Counted from the stretch's first letter, positions 1 through 11,838 are shown. The stretch is DNA of 64,000 bases from Symmetrospora coprosmae (GCA_008802785.1 VUYT01000023.1:186001-250000), one strand, 5' to 3'. Made by a program: numbers and translations. The notes: a model not told the origin generated them from the sequence alone.

Positions 1-334
1 CATTGCCGCTGGACTGCATCTGCATCTGCATGCCTGGCTGCATCTGTGGCTGCGGCTGCGACAATGACTGCGACGATGGCATTGTGCTGTACAGCGTCTG
101 AGATGGCGCCGTGCTCATTGTCATTGTCGAGCTCGCAAAGAAGGGGGCCCGGCCATTGGAATTGCCTCCTCCTCCTCCCATGCTGTTGTTGAATGGACTG
201 CTGCTGCTGCTGCTGCTGCTATGCATGCTGTTGCTCCCGCTATGCTGTCCATTGGGATGCTGCTGCTGCTGTCCATGCTGCTGCTGCTGCTGGTACCCTG
301 TGGCCGTCCCGCTCGAAGAGCCTGGCCAATTCAT
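1..334 (-). CDS. Gln/Ser/Met-rich protein, N-terminal part only (cut by window edge)
   Basis: An ATG at 332-334 (reverse strand) opens a frame that stays open for about 111 codons to the window edge. It begins MNWPGSSSG and continues with Gln runs, a Ser run of about seven, a Gly run and then Gln/Met/Pro-rich sequence. The CTG triplet tracts on the plus strand (about 199-222 and 259-292) encode these runs. No domain is visible in this part. Such disordered Q/S-rich N-termini are common in fungal transcription factors and chromatin regulators, but that is only an analogy. It lies upstream of ERG13 on the opposite side from the ERG13 promoter, in tandem orientation. Continuous triplet-periodic coding over more than 100 codons and a plausible start support a real gene; its function is unknown. 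Confidence 0.6.
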   Translation of the reverse strand, partial: MNWPGSSSGTATGYQQQQQHGQQQQHPNGQHSGSNSMHSSSSSSSSPFNNSMGGGGGNSNGRAPFFASSTMTMSTAPSQTLYSTMPSSQSLSQPQPQMQPGMQMQMQSSGN

Positions 335-387
335 GGCAGAGACTGACACTGTGCAATGAGATGGAATGCTCTATGCTGTGCACTGCG

Positions 388-410
388 ATGCAATGCAATG
401 CAATGCAATG
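388..410. repeat. short (ATGCA)n pentanucleotide repeat
   Basis: About four and a half copies of ATGCA lie between the partial Q-rich gene and the 3' end of ERG13. A cognate GCGAT/GCAAT run lies inside an intron of the SCOC-like gene near 21935-21950. Confidence 0.8.
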
Positions 411-603
411 CGACGACGTGTACGCGCGCGCGCAAGCTGTGCAGATGCGACGAGAGGCGAAGGAGGCCGCGCGGGGATTGCGTTCCTCACATCCATCATG
501 AGATGGGATGCATGGAAGAGCCACAAATTGGTTGCGAGAGCACCACCACTCCATTATACTGCAAGAGTACAGCCGAGAGAGAGCGACAAGCGAAATCACC
601 CAC

Positions 604-2739
604 TTACGCCTTGACGGCATAGTACCGCCGGTTCATCTCGTCGACGTTCTTCAGGTAGTACGTCCCGGGAGCAAGGAGCTCGGTCGAGCCGCTGGGCGAA
701 TAGTCCTTGATGTTGTGCTTCTCTTCGCGGAGCTGTGCAGAAACGCAAAGCGACGCACAGACAGCAGCAGGTAGCGTCAGCCATCCTTGCCGTTGGCCAC
801 ATTCGTCAAGCACTTCCTAAAGACTGCCGGACCCACCTTGAGAGCATCGATAAAGTCCTGCGGCGGGCGGACGGCAACGGCGGCAAGGCGCTCGTTGAGC
901 TTGAGCGTGTCCCTGATTCGGCTCGTGTCGCCCTTGACGCGGATGGTGAAGAAGCTCGCCGCGAGCCCAGAGCCAAAGCTGAACAGGGCAATCTTCTTTC
1001 CCTGGAGCTGGGCCGGTTCGACAGCGTCGACAATGGACGCGAGCGCCCCGTACACGGCCGCAGTGTACATGTTGCCCAGCCGGCGCAGGCACTGCGTCGA
1101 CGGCCACACGGCACCCTTGTACAGCCCCGACGACAGGCCCACAAACGTCTTTTCCACACCCTTGTCGAGCAGCGACTTGCTCCGCGGCATCGACTGGATC
1201 GCCGGGTCCACGTTGGCAAACTCGGGCGCGGACGGGTTGCTCAGGTAGTCCATGTAGAGCTGTGCAGAGCGCCGAAGCGGGCGAGAGCGAGCGAGCGAGC
1301 GAGGGAGCAGTCAGTACCGTGGCGAGCATGTGCAGATGCAGGCAGCGAAATGCATGACGGGGTAACGCACCAGCCGCGCAGTGCCCTTCTGCACAAGCTT
1401 GCCGTACGGTCCGTGGAAGCCAATGTAGTCAAAGCTCTTTGTCGAGACGAGCGCCTCGCCCTCTGCGTGGCCATTGGTGCCGTTGACCGACTTTGCTGCG
1501 CTCTTGACGCGCTTGGTTTCCTTTGCTACGTAGCTCTCGTACGACTGCTCGAGCCCGCCAATGTACGAGTGCAGGGTGAGGGGGCCGTCGACGCTCGGGT
1601 ACTCGGAGGCGAGCTCGGGCTTGAAAAAGTCCCACCAGTTGCCCTGAGCGTTGCCGTGCGTGGCTGCAATGGTGCGGTGCGACGTGACGTGAGGTGACGT
1701 GACATGGAGCAATGCATTCTGCGTCAGCTTCGTGGCTTTGCTGGCGGAACGGACTCCAGCCAGGCCTCGATAGGGTGCAATGCAGCGCAGGGAGAGAAAG
1801 TGGACCCACGCTCAAAGACGAGCGGCGCGTCTGGCCCAATGAGCAGCGCGACTGCGCCCGCTCCTCCGACGGGCCTGGCGCTTCCCTCGGCGTACACTGC
1901 AATGTCGCCCGCGACCATGACGGCATACCTGCCGTCCCACGAGGCGCTCTCGACCCAGTTGATGCAGTTGAAGAGCGCGGCCGTGCCTCCGTAGCACGCG
2001 TTCTTGCTGTCAATCCCTTCAATGTCGTAGTTGCCGCTCGGGGCAAACAGGTCCATGAGGATGGTCTTTACCGACTTGCTCTTGTCGATGATGGACTCTG
2101 TTCCCACGTCGAGCCGGCCGACGGAGCGCGGGTCGACATTGTACTTTTTCAGGAGGTTCGAAGTGACTGGCGTGCCGTGCCGTGCGAGCAGGTATCCGCG
2201 AGAGAGAGAGAAAGAGAAAGAGTGACGTGAGTGATGAGCACACCGTGCGGGGCGCGTCGTCGCTGTTGGAGATCAGGCGAGAGCAGACCCACCGGTGAGG
2301 GCATACGAGTTGATGTCCTCAACGTCGCTGCTGTAGGCCATGAACTCCTGCCCGAGGCCGATGGTGTACTGCGGGACGAGGAGAGAGGAGAAGGGAGATG
2401 CGCACAGTGTGAGCATGAGCATCTGCATCTGCATCGCGTTGCCTGCACGGTCCTAGCCAGGCCCACGCACCTTTCCAGCCGGGACGCCGTCAAACTTCTC
2501 TAGCTCGGACTCGTCGAGGCACTGCCCTGGGATGTAGACCTCGATGGCGTCTGTGGATCCGTACGAGCACGCATGGCACGGCGCTCTGCCCGTGTTCAGC
2601 CCAGCCCATCCTTCTCTCTGCAGAGGATATGCATGCACGCACGGATCCCGACATCTTTTGGGCGAGTTCCGTCCGTGGGCACGGTGAAGGGATAGACCTG
2701 CGCCTCGAGCTGCGGGTTGCTGACGTTGGGTGCGGCCAT
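604..2739 (-). CDS. ERG13: hydroxymethylglutaryl-CoA synthase
   Basis: Condenses acetyl-CoA with acetoacetyl-CoA to HMG-CoA, the step before HMG-CoA reductase in the mevalonate/sterol pathway; probably cytosolic. The first exon reads [10 protein letters not shown] and, after the first intron, [14 protein letters not shown], the conserved N-terminal strand. The catalytic cysteine lies in [12 protein letters not shown] at about residue 142. Later exons carry [10 protein letters not shown], the [11 protein letters not shown] block and the closing [14 protein letters not shown] segment typical of the family C-terminus. Several short introns are needed to join these blocks (for example after VGI, AGK and YALT). 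The ATG at 2737-2739 gives the expected short N-terminal extension; the stop is TAA at 604-606. No mitochondrial presequence is seen. All expected blocks are present and collinear, so the family assignment is firm; only some exact splice sites are unverified. Confidence 0.93.
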
Positions 2740-5124
2740 CCTGCTCTGCTGTGCTGATATTATTTATATGTGCAGTTTTCCTCGATGGTTCTGGTTGAGG
2801 GCGTGTGAGCAAGAGGAAGAGAGACGCGTCGAGGCGGGGTTTCTCCCAACAAAGACGGCCAGATGGATGGCAATGGATGGCAATGGATGGACGCTGAACG
2901 GGGGTTGAGGCAAAGACTGGCTAACTGATGGACTGCCCACTAACTAACTGTGCATCGTGCTATCGGTGCTCGCCGCGTCCCTGCACCACGTTCACGCTTC
3001 ACCGCCGCACCGCCGCCGTGTGCGCTCGTACGATATAATCCCATGCGAAATGAAACGGCAAGACTGACACGATACTTGTGACCTCCCATCAAGCTCCGGA
3101 GCGGACGGGGCCGTCGAGTGTCAGGACTGCACCCTTATCATGCCTGCGCTTGCGCCTGCGAAGCACGCACGCTCGACCTGACCTGACCATACGCTGACTT
3201 CAGGCTCCCAGAGATCCGTCCATTAGACTCAACCGAACGCGTTGGCACTGTCGCTCGAAGAAACGACAATGCACAGTCTAGATTGACGTGATATCACAAG
3301 TGCCTGCTCTGAAGCTCCACCCGTAGTCCGATTGCTCGCTCCGGCCCACTCAAAGCGCGTCCAACCCTGCAGCGCGCCTTCTTCCCAGACGTCTGCAGAC
3401 GCTAACCCCCACCGGCGGACGCGCCTGCTTACCACGCTAACGATGTCACGCGGTTTGCCTGCAAGGTGCACGCTTGGCCGAGTGACATGGATTGTACAGG
3501 CTAACCCGGCCCGTGACCTGCGAATCGACCGGCCATACTGACGTCCGCAGGCCGAGCTGACACTAGCCCGGGCCTGCGCATCCCAGCATATGTGCGTCAT
3601 TGTCAGAGCGTGATGCTACCCGACCGTGGAAGGTCAGCATGATCGACGGAGGTATAATTCCAGCTCCCTTCGCCTTATCTGTTCTTTCCTCCGCATCTCT
3701 CGCTATGAGAGGTTTGCAAGATACGCTGCACAGGCACCAGAAGGTTCTGGAGCGTGTTACCGGGGTCTGATAATGTGTGGTGTGGCAGAACGGGCTGCAG
3801 GCCTGCCGGGCGGCATATCTGTGCCAACGGGTCCGGAACTCCGCAATCCCTACACCCCAAGGTCAGCCATTGGGGACGAACGGACGTGTCTGGCACCTCA
3901 GACAGGCTATCATGCACTCACTCTTCTCCATGCGCTCCCACTGCTGTGCGCGTTGGCGGGAAGCTCGAGATTGAACCTACGACAACCGAAATCCCAACAT
4001 GCAACAATCGCGCACGCGTCCCGCCGATCCTATGCCCGAAGCCAGCTGCTGTGGACCGGAAGCTCGCAGTTGCACTCGGAACGACCCATACAGAATGGCA
4101 CAAGGACAGCTGAAGATAGCCGTCTGCGACGGGAGTGGGCCAGGTCCAGCCTGGGACTTTGCGAATATCGCGCGTGCTTCTCAGCGCATGCATGCCGGAG
4201 GCGAGTCACGTCAATGTGCTGGCATCGTTCGGCGCCCTCGCTCGACGACATCGACACCGATGGCGGAGGGGGACGGCATGCACACTTACTGGAGGATCAA
4301 GATGCGCATGTATCCTGGGACTGCAAGCCCGTTGGCCTCCCGGGAGCCTCAAGCCGCCGCGTAAGGCTTCAGGCGCATCTCGACGCCGGTCTAAGCTGAA
4401 CCTCGATCAAGCGCATCTCCAAATGGTCGTGCCTGACACTCAGTCTCGACGAAATGGACCAAGATTCACCCGAAGCCTACCGCTTCATGCTCCACTGCCT
4501 GCGATTGCCACACATCGCCCCGTGGGGACCGTCCTTCCCTCCCTAGCCTGCCAGGAGTCGTACGAAGTCCAAGACGCTCTAGAAGCTGCGAAGGCTGCCC
4601 ACACTGGGGTAGCAACAGTTCTGGAGCGGGCATGGGACAAAAAAGGCTGGACTGACCCGGAGACAAAGTTCGCCAAGCGAGCAACGACGCGAGCTGCGCG
4701 CAACAGCGGCACTCTCTCCAAGCGTGTCAAGGATGGCCTTGTCCCGTCTTCCGCCGTCTTCGCTGTCTGTCATCACAGCTCGGTTGCAGAGCATCAGCAG
4801 TTCCAGCTGGAGCGCCAGTCTCTCGTAGCTTCACACCCTCATCTCCAACCTTGTCAGAACCGCAAGTCATGGCGCTCTGAAGTGCGTGAGACGACCGTGC
4901 CGCCTCCACAACTTAGCTGGAAGCGGCGGGCAGTGTCGTCCAATCGCACTGGAATGCTGATTAAACTTCCAAAAGATACGTGCCCCCAGCTCGACGTCGG
5001 CCCGCCACGTCAGTAACTAATCGAGCGTGCTATGACTCCGTGCCAGATCAGTCAGATTCGTCAAGACAGCAAGCGAGCGACATCCCAGCCTTTTTTACGT
5101 GCTTCACACTCATCTAGCTACACG
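2740..5124. other. gene-poor block of about 2.4 kb
   Basis: This stretch lies between the ERG13 start and the STT3 stop. It includes the ERG13 promoter. Plus-strand open stretches of 257 codons (3626-4399) and 293 codons (4135-5016) exist, but their translations are Arg/Ser/Ala-rich with no recognisable domain, and different frames look protein-like in different places. One short frame near 4440-4530 reads DQDSPEAYRFMLHCL, which faintly resembles the end of a BTB domain. No tRNA, transposon end or tandem repeat was recognised. It may hold a decayed gene or an unrecognised multi-exon gene. Confidence 0.4.
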
Positions 5125-8100
5125 TCAGCTGTTCCTCCGACGTCCCGCCGAAGCAGCCTTGATCTTTTTCTTCCTCTTGCCTGCTGTGAAAGCGTTGGCG
5201 CCCTTGTGGTCGCGACTGAGCGAGTCCTCCTTCTTGACCTTGTAGATGCGCACGATCCAGTTCTCCGATGTGAAAGCCTCGTCTGCAATTTCGTGACATC
5301 TTAGCGCTAGTCTAAGGATGACATGGCGACGCCACCCACCTAGCGTGTCGATGACGGGCCCAACCTTGGGCAGCTGCTGGTTCCTGACGCGGTCTGTAGC
5401 TTGCTGACCGCCAAAGAGCTCGTTGAACCTGGTCAGACCCAGCATCGGGTCAGCTGCGACCCCTCACTAGCAGGAAAAGATGCGCAGACACACCTGAAAT
5501 AGCTCATCTTGTACATCAAGCTTTCGCGCATCGTGGGCGACGCCGAGTCGTCGACCTTGTACTCTCCCCTGGGAGTGAAGTAGTCGCTCTCCTTGACCTC
5601 ATTAGGCCAGACGCCTTCGGCGATCCGGATCATCCACAAGTACTTGTTGATGTCGTCGCCGCTGAACCCGATGAGCCCGCCAAACATGATGAGAACGTAG
5701 TCGACATCGTGCTTCTTGAGAATCGGGTACGACACCTCCTCGCGCGAGCACATGGCCTTGCCGACAGTCGCGATGTGCGTGTTGTTCCATGTATTGTTGT
5801 CAACGAGTGTCGTGCGGTCGGCGAATCCGGCGATTTGGTAGCCTGTGAGCGCGCGAAGGTGCAGATTCAGTCAGCAGTGAGCCCTACCAGCGGATGCGAA
5901 TGCTGTAGGCGAGCTCACCGTAATCCCACCATGACATGATCTTTGCATCCTCCGCAGTGTTCTGTCGGATCCAATAGTACGCCTCGCGGAAGTCGTCAAT
6001 GATGTTCTGCGATCCGTCGGCATTCCGACTGGCGAGGACGACCGATGGCGAAGAGTAGGCGTTTGACGTGACCCAGGTGCAATGCAGCACGAAGAGGCCG
6101 AGGAAAGAGGTAAAGACGCCAATGATGATCATGCGGAGGTCGATGCCGTGCAGTCCCGACTTCGAGGCGCTGGCTGCCGTGCTCTTGGCCAGAGGGGCAG
6201 TGTAGCCATCAGCAGAGGATTTGCCGCTCTTGCTTGCTGCCTTGGAGATCGTCGCGGAAGCGAGCGGGGCGTCAGGCACAGCTGAGTCCTCCTCAATGAG
6301 CTTTGCCGCCGCCGCAGCGTCCTTGGCTGGTCCAGCCCCCTTGCCAGAGGGCACGACGGGGTCGAGGTAAGTGTCAAACATCTTGCCGATGGTCATTGCC
6401 GCGCTCAGGCACACGACGGGCGTGAGCGTGAGCATGAGCCGGACCATGACACCCGCAAAGTACGAGCCGACGAGCGAGTAGATGATGATGAAGACGTGCT
6501 CCTCGCGCAGCTCGCGGAAGCAGAGGAATACGCCCGCCGGGAAGAGCCAGATCAAGATGTTGAGGTCGAAGAAGAAGGACGGCCAGGCGGTCGGCTGGTG
6601 CTCGGAGACCGAGGCAATCTGCGGGATGTCCGAGTGCGTCAGTATGAGGTGTGTATTGTGGCTACCTGCCGCTCGCGAAAGTCACGATGGGGATATGGAT
6701 CTTTGCCTGATGCGCGCAAAGGACGGATCAGCAATCGCTTCCACTAGACAGGCCAAAGGGAACCAGAACCCACGTAGCCAGTGTCGAACAGCGAATAGAA
6801 TCGCCCGGTCCAGCCTCGGATCCATCCTTTGCTGGTGAGGAACGAGATAGCACCAGCACCAAGGATGGCAGCCACGACGAGGAAGCCCCGGAGCAGCAGC
6901 TTGAACTGCTTCCCGGGCACCATGGCCCTGACCCACTCGACCGCCGCGACGAGCTGAAGCAGACCGAAGACGCCCAGAGCAGCCATGTGCTCTGATGTCT
7001 GAATGGGCTGGAACCCGACGAAGGGGACCTGCATGCTCGAGAGTGTGCCCACGGCGTAGAAGGTCGAGTAGGCAACGTAGAGCCGGGGCGAGAAGCGACC
7101 CATGCAGAGGAGCGCAAAGGCGTGCAGGGGAAGCATGTTGGTGATGAAGGCGTATCCACCTAAGGAGAGCAGACGTCAGCATGGCACTTCAGGCTGGAGC
7201 TAGACGTAAGCTCACCCCAGGCGGCCACCATGTAAAAGTAAAACATGGCTGTTGCGGCACCATAGAGCGCCGAACCCTCCTTGAGCGCCTTCAGCCATAG
7301 GTAGAAAGTGAACATGAGGATGAAGATGGCAATTGCCTCGTTGTCGTACGACCCGGCGACAGAACGCGAGATGTAGCCGGGCGCGATGCCAATGAAGAGG
7401 GCGGCCCAGAGACCGACGCCATCGCCTCCTTTGCCCTCGGAGTTCTGACCAAGCTGCTTGCCGAGGAGGTAGGTGGCGCTGTGAAGAGAGTGGATGAGCT
7501 TTGTTCAATCACCAAGCAGGAGACGAACTTACTAGGCTGTCAGACCGGAGAAGGCTGGCGCAAGCATGACGCAGACGTCTCGGATGTTGACAGGGATATT
7601 GAGGAGGTGCAGAGCATTGTAGATGATGCCAGAGGTGACCATCAAGCCCGGATAGACTGTTCCGCCAACGACACGACCGAGAGGGTACCATGCGGTCTGC
7701 GGAAGAGGGAGGGCTGAGCAACGCTCCAGTACGGATTATTGGGATCACGCACCTTGTCAAACCAGTTGTGAAACTGCAGGGAGAGGCATAGCAATTAGCT
7801 ATATGCCCTGCAATACGGATGCCGACCGCGGTCTTACCTCGTAGAAGCCATGCGAAGTCAATACACGCGTCGCGCGGAAGTTGAACCATCTGTGAGTCAG
7901 GCTGTTAGCGATAGTCCCGGCTTGCAGCAGGACACAGCACCCACGGGTCCTGCGAGAGGTCCAAGTCAGCATGTGCGCAGGTCAAAGCAAGCGGTGTGAG
8001 CGTTGTAGACTCACAAACTCGTGAATGACTGCGGTAGCCGCGCAAGAGGCGAGGACATCAGCTTCTCTGGCAGTCTCGACGGCAAGCGCGACCGGCTGAG

Positions 8101-8384
8101 GTGCAGCCAGGCAACGGGACGGGAGGTACGCACTGCTTTCGAAGCGGATCACTGCGAAAAGGCGCGATGACACGGCTGTAGCGGGTCGCGAGCCAGCCAG
8201 GTCCAGGGCAGAATGTCGTCAGCTTACAACCGCAGCCGCGACGACAGCAGCAGCCAAGCGGCGCACCTGCACCGGCGATAGAGCCGAGGATGAGTATCCG
8301 AAGCAGAGCCTTGGTGTTCGTGAGCGTCTCTGCTCTCAGTACTGGCACGTTGTAGGGTGTTTGGGGTGCTCTTGCGACCGCCAT
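5125..8384 (-). CDS. STT3: dolichyl-diphosphooligosaccharide-protein glycosyltransferase catalytic subunit
   Basis: Catalytic subunit of oligosaccharyltransferase in the ER membrane; transfers the lipid-linked glycan to Asn in N-X-S/T sequons. The start [10 protein letters not shown] precedes a short first cytosolic stretch and first membrane segment. Downstream exons give [10 protein letters not shown] leading to the EFDPWFNFR region with the first D-x-D-type acidic site, the HNWFDK segment, many hydrophobic helices, the signature WWDYG in KIMSWWDYG, and the [12 protein letters not shown] DxxK-type motif. The C-terminus is Lys/Arg-rich ([11 protein letters not shown]). Many short introns separate these blocks. 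An unusually long low-complexity Ala/Ser/Lys loop (about 70 residues, coded near 6145-6365) sits between membrane segments. Upstream, on the same strand, is the decayed F-box copy. Assignment is firm. Confidence 0.95.
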
Positions 8385-8924
8385 GGCTGCGGGCGAACGT
8401 GGGGACGTGGGTCGGGATGAGTGGGGGTACAGGTCGACTACCGCGGAACCCTCTGTGACCCTCTATGCTCGCGTCGATCTAATTGATGAGGCTGCTGTGC
8501 TCCTGCTATTCCTGTCTTTCCCGCCAAAGGCCCGCAGCTTCACCCGAACTCGCTGGCGACCGGGGACTCTTGGCTTCGACCAACTATAAAGGCTGCGCTC
8601 GACGCCGGGCTATGACTTCTGAGCTCTGCGTGTTGCTCCGCGTTGGCAGAACCCTGCTACCGACGAGATGAGCGAGGCAGTCGTGTGGACGACAAGGGCC
8701 AGGCACGGGTTGCGAGTGGATGAAAGGCGTACAGGCAGATGCAACAGGACTGGAGAGCGGAGAGTCCAACAGCATGCCGAGCAGCTTTCATATCTCGCAT
8801 TGCAGAGCAGCTTCAACAAGGCCCTAAGGCAGGCCTCATCTCCTCCACAACTTGCTGGCGACAGACCGCCAAAGCTCGTCCGGAGTACAGTACGGCTCGC
8901 GAACGCGAATGCAATCAAGCCTGT
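8385..8924. other. intergenic region, STT3 promoter side
   Basis: About 540 bp between the STT3 start and the stop codon of the decayed F-box copy. It should hold the STT3 promoter. Short open frames on both strands show no homology by eye and no coding signature. Nothing else was recognised. Confidence 0.5.
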
Positions 8925-10235
8925 CTTTCGCCGAGCTGCGTCTCTTCCCCCTCCTTATCTGCCTCGATCTCGCCGTACTTGAAGATTTCGTGCACTTCTC
9001 CATCCGCATAGATGTGCAGGTCTGCTTGCCTGTCCCGGAAGATCCTCTGCAACGCAGCATGCCAGGAAGTGCCACCTTCAATGAGCCTCAGCTCGTCCTG
9101 TGTCGCACTGAGCTTCGATGGCCCCTCCTTGCTGCAGTGCCACTGAAGCAGCGAGATACTCCCAGCCCACGCAGGATGCTCGAGGAGTCGGAGGAGCTCG
9201 CTCAGGCTCGGTCAAGGATGCAAGTACAGGACCACAACCGAATGCGGAAGATCCAGCGACTGCAGCACCGTGATGACTGATTCCGACGAGTCGATGACCG
9301 GGCGGAGATCGAGGTCGACAGATTCTGCCTCCTCGAAGAAGGCAAGCGGCGCGAAGCTGAACGGTGCTGAGGGTGCAAAGAAGAGCACAAGATCGGTCAC
9401 GGCGGGGGTGAGCGGCCCTGGCGAAAGTGCGAAAGAGAGACGACGTGCCGGTGGAATGACCTGCGATGAAGTGCGTCTGTCGCGCCTCTGTTCTTCCGAG
9501 TGTATATTGAGGGCCGTCAATGTCTGAGCCCTGCGTCCAGATGGTGCATTCCGGGAATTCGTCTGCCTCGTTGCTCGTAGTGAAGAGGATGATGTCCGAG
9601 AGGCGATGTGTACGACTGTATGCAACTTCCAATGTGATGCCGCTGAAAGCCGTCTGCTCCGTGTCAATGAGAAGAGTGTGATGACCTTGAGGTCGGCGCG
9701 AGAGGTGCGAAAGAGACGCATAAGCGCACGCAGCGAGCGAAGTGCCCAGCAGGATGTGCATGTGGAGGCACTGAAGTCGAGGGCCAGTGCCGAGAAGGGT
9801 GGGTACGAGCTGCTGGATGAAGGAGATGCTCCACCGCGCGGAGACACGATGAATCGTACTCTTGAACCAATGCTCGTCGGCAGCGATTCGTAAGTTCGTT
9901 CGGCGCCGTTTGTCGCCAATAAGGTCGACCTCTTGCAGCAAGACGCGCCGACCGTGCGGAAAGAGCGTCTTGGAAAGCAGGCAGAGCTTGAGTCTTTGCG
10001 ATGGAGCAGCGTGCATTCCTGCCATCTCGAGAATGATTTCGGCAGCTCGAAAGGAAGACGCTCGAGTGTGAGGGGTTTTGGCGCGTCGTCGTCTTCGTCG
10101 GGGTCGGGCACCTAGGTCGACAGGTGCCCTCAAGGATCAGCGCGGTCTGCATAGTACGCACCGGCAGATGCTTCAAACGCTTACCACGATCTCCTCTCTG
10201 GCTCTCTTCCTCGTCGTCGCGCGCGTTTGCACCAT
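8925..10235 (-). pseudogene. decayed F-box-like paralogue (tandem copy of the next gene)
   Basis: The layout matches the intact neighbour at 10495-11838. A 17-codon basic first exon (MVQTRATTRKRAREEIV) is followed by a short GTAAGC...CTGATC...CTAG intron and an acidic stretch leading to the F-box start LTLERLPFEL. Beyond this, similarity to the neighbour continues but moves between two frames. EIILEMAG...KLCLLSK and later TAFSGITLEVA are in one; SLRALMRLFRTSRADL, FFEEAESVDL and LSELLRLLEHPAWAGSI are in the other. At least four frame changes and one in-frame TGA (just after LYLHP) interrupt it. The homologous tail ends at a TGA at 8925-8927. Short introns do not explain the changes because similarity is continuous across them. 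It is most simply a pseudogene; indel errors in the assembly are the alternative, but adjoining genes show none. Confidence 0.7.
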
Positions 10236-10494
10236 TGTGCTCGTGTGCAGATGCAATGGGTTGGCGTGGAGTAGGGCTACGGTCGCGTGCATTGCCAGTG
10301 GCAAGTATAGACGGAACACTCGTAGGCTGTTGCGAGCCGGTTGTAGACAACAAATGAGATCCCCACAGACAGCTGCACGTCACATCGAGACCCTGCAATC
10401 GCCTTCCTCCTTCCCTCAATCTAAAGACTGATCTCTTCTGCGCCGGTTCATCCCGCGCATCGCTTTGCTGTTCCTTCTGCTTTCTTCGTTGAAT

Positions 10495-11838
10495 CTACTC
10501 TTCCGCTCGGCAAGGGCGCGGGGCTACCTCGACATACTGCTTCCCATCCCACAACTGCAACGTGGCCTCCCGCTCTTCCATAAGTCTGGAGAAATCCTTC
10601 AGCCACGAGCCACTTGCATCAATGAGAGCCAGGTCGTCAGGAGACACCGCAGCGTCGGTTCCGTTGGGTGCCTCATAAGTCCATCCGAAAGTACGAATGG
10701 ATGCGGCCCATTCCGCTTGGTGATAAAGAAGGAAGAGCTCCGCCAGGGGCGGCCGAGGCTCGGAGAAATTGACGACCAGAGTTGTGACCGACGGCAAGAC
10801 CAGTGATCGCAAAAGAGTAACAGTCTGCGCTGAGTCGCGACTAGCGTGCTCAAGATTCAGGAACACCCTTTCCTTATCTCGAAATTCCTCCAATGGAGCA
10901 AGACTGCATCCGGTGTCAGGAAGGGGCCAGATGTCGACGCCCGTGATACGGGGACGTGCCACCTGTGATAGATCTCTGAAGAGGGAGAAACCAGTCACGG
11001 TCGGTGCTACCAGGTAGATCCCTCTGCTGGCAGGTACCACAAGTGGCAGTTTGCCGCGCCTATCGTCATCGTACTGGGTCCAAATGTCGCACTTTGGGAA
11101 TGCGCTCGCAGATTGACGAATATCGGTCTCGAAGAGGACCACATCCGATAGACTTTCTTGAACGACAGCCGCGACGTTGCCATCTGCCGCAGTTACGATT
11201 TCTACGTTGACGGCTGCGAAGGCGGTCGTTTCTTCAACAGCTAGGAGAGTGATGAAGTCTGTGTTCACGAATATCGGCGAGACGAGGAGGTGAAGATGCG
11301 CTTTCGAAAGACGGAATACGCGAAAGAGCATGCGCAGCTCGCGGACTGCCCAGAGGACGGGACATCCGGCGAAGGACAGCTCGAGGCTGATATGCTTTGT
11401 GGACTGAATCTGGGTAGGTTTGAGCTTGGGGAGGAGGTTCTCGAGGAAGCTGACCGAGCGGCTGGCGGAGACGTCGCGCTCCTTGCTCTTGGCCCACGTC
11501 TTGCTGTCCGCAACGCGAAGCCTCGTCCGCTTTTCCGCATTGGCGAAGTCGAGGTCCTCGTATAGGGAGTGTTCACCGCGAGGACGCAGACGCTTGCTGA
11601 TGAGACAAAGTTGCAGCTTCTGTGCGTAGCTGTAACCTTTTGCAGCTTCGGCGAAGATGATGTCGAGGATCTCATTCGGGAGATGCTCTAAGACGAGTTT
11701 GGTCGGAGTGGGTGGCTCCTCCTGATCGAGGGCCGGCAGGGATCAGCGAGCGCAATGGGAATGCAGGTGTATCTCAGACAGACGAACGGCTGCCTTGCTC
11801 TTCTTCCCCTTTGCTGCACCCTTCTTTGCCTTGGCCAT
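10495..11838 (-). CDS. F-box-like protein of unknown target
   Basis: A basic 17-codon first exon (MAKAKKGAAKGKKSKAA) is joined through a 65-nt intron (11787-11723 approx., GTTCGT...CGATCAG) to one 408-codon exon, giving about 425 residues. The second exon opens with LVLEHLPNEILDIIFAEA, which fits the F-box pattern LPxEILxxIF, followed by a KLQLCLISKRLRPRGEHSLY segment usual after fungal F-boxes. The remainder is mixed alpha/beta sequence without recognisable LRR or WD repeats. F-box proteins normally recruit substrates to SCF ubiquitin ligases through Skp1; that role is inferred from the motif alone. It is transcribed away from RAD10 with about 240 bp between the starts. The decayed copy lies immediately downstream. 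Confidence 0.75.

Noticed and set aside
735-1697. 320-codon plus-strand frame
   Set aside because: It is antisense to ERG13 exons and introns, which are well supported by homology.
3900-4000. Possible minus-strand tRNA-like T-arm (GGTTCAATC)
   Set aside because: No acceptor-stem pairing, anticodon arm or box A could be built around it.
3626-5016. Two overlapping plus-strand frames (257 and 293 codons)
   Set aside because: No domain, no start context and no consistent frame of coding character; kept only as a gene-poor block worth checking.
2740-5124. Retroelement or DNA transposon in the gene-poor block
   Set aside because: No terminal repeats, target-site duplication, reverse transcriptase or transposase motif could be seen.
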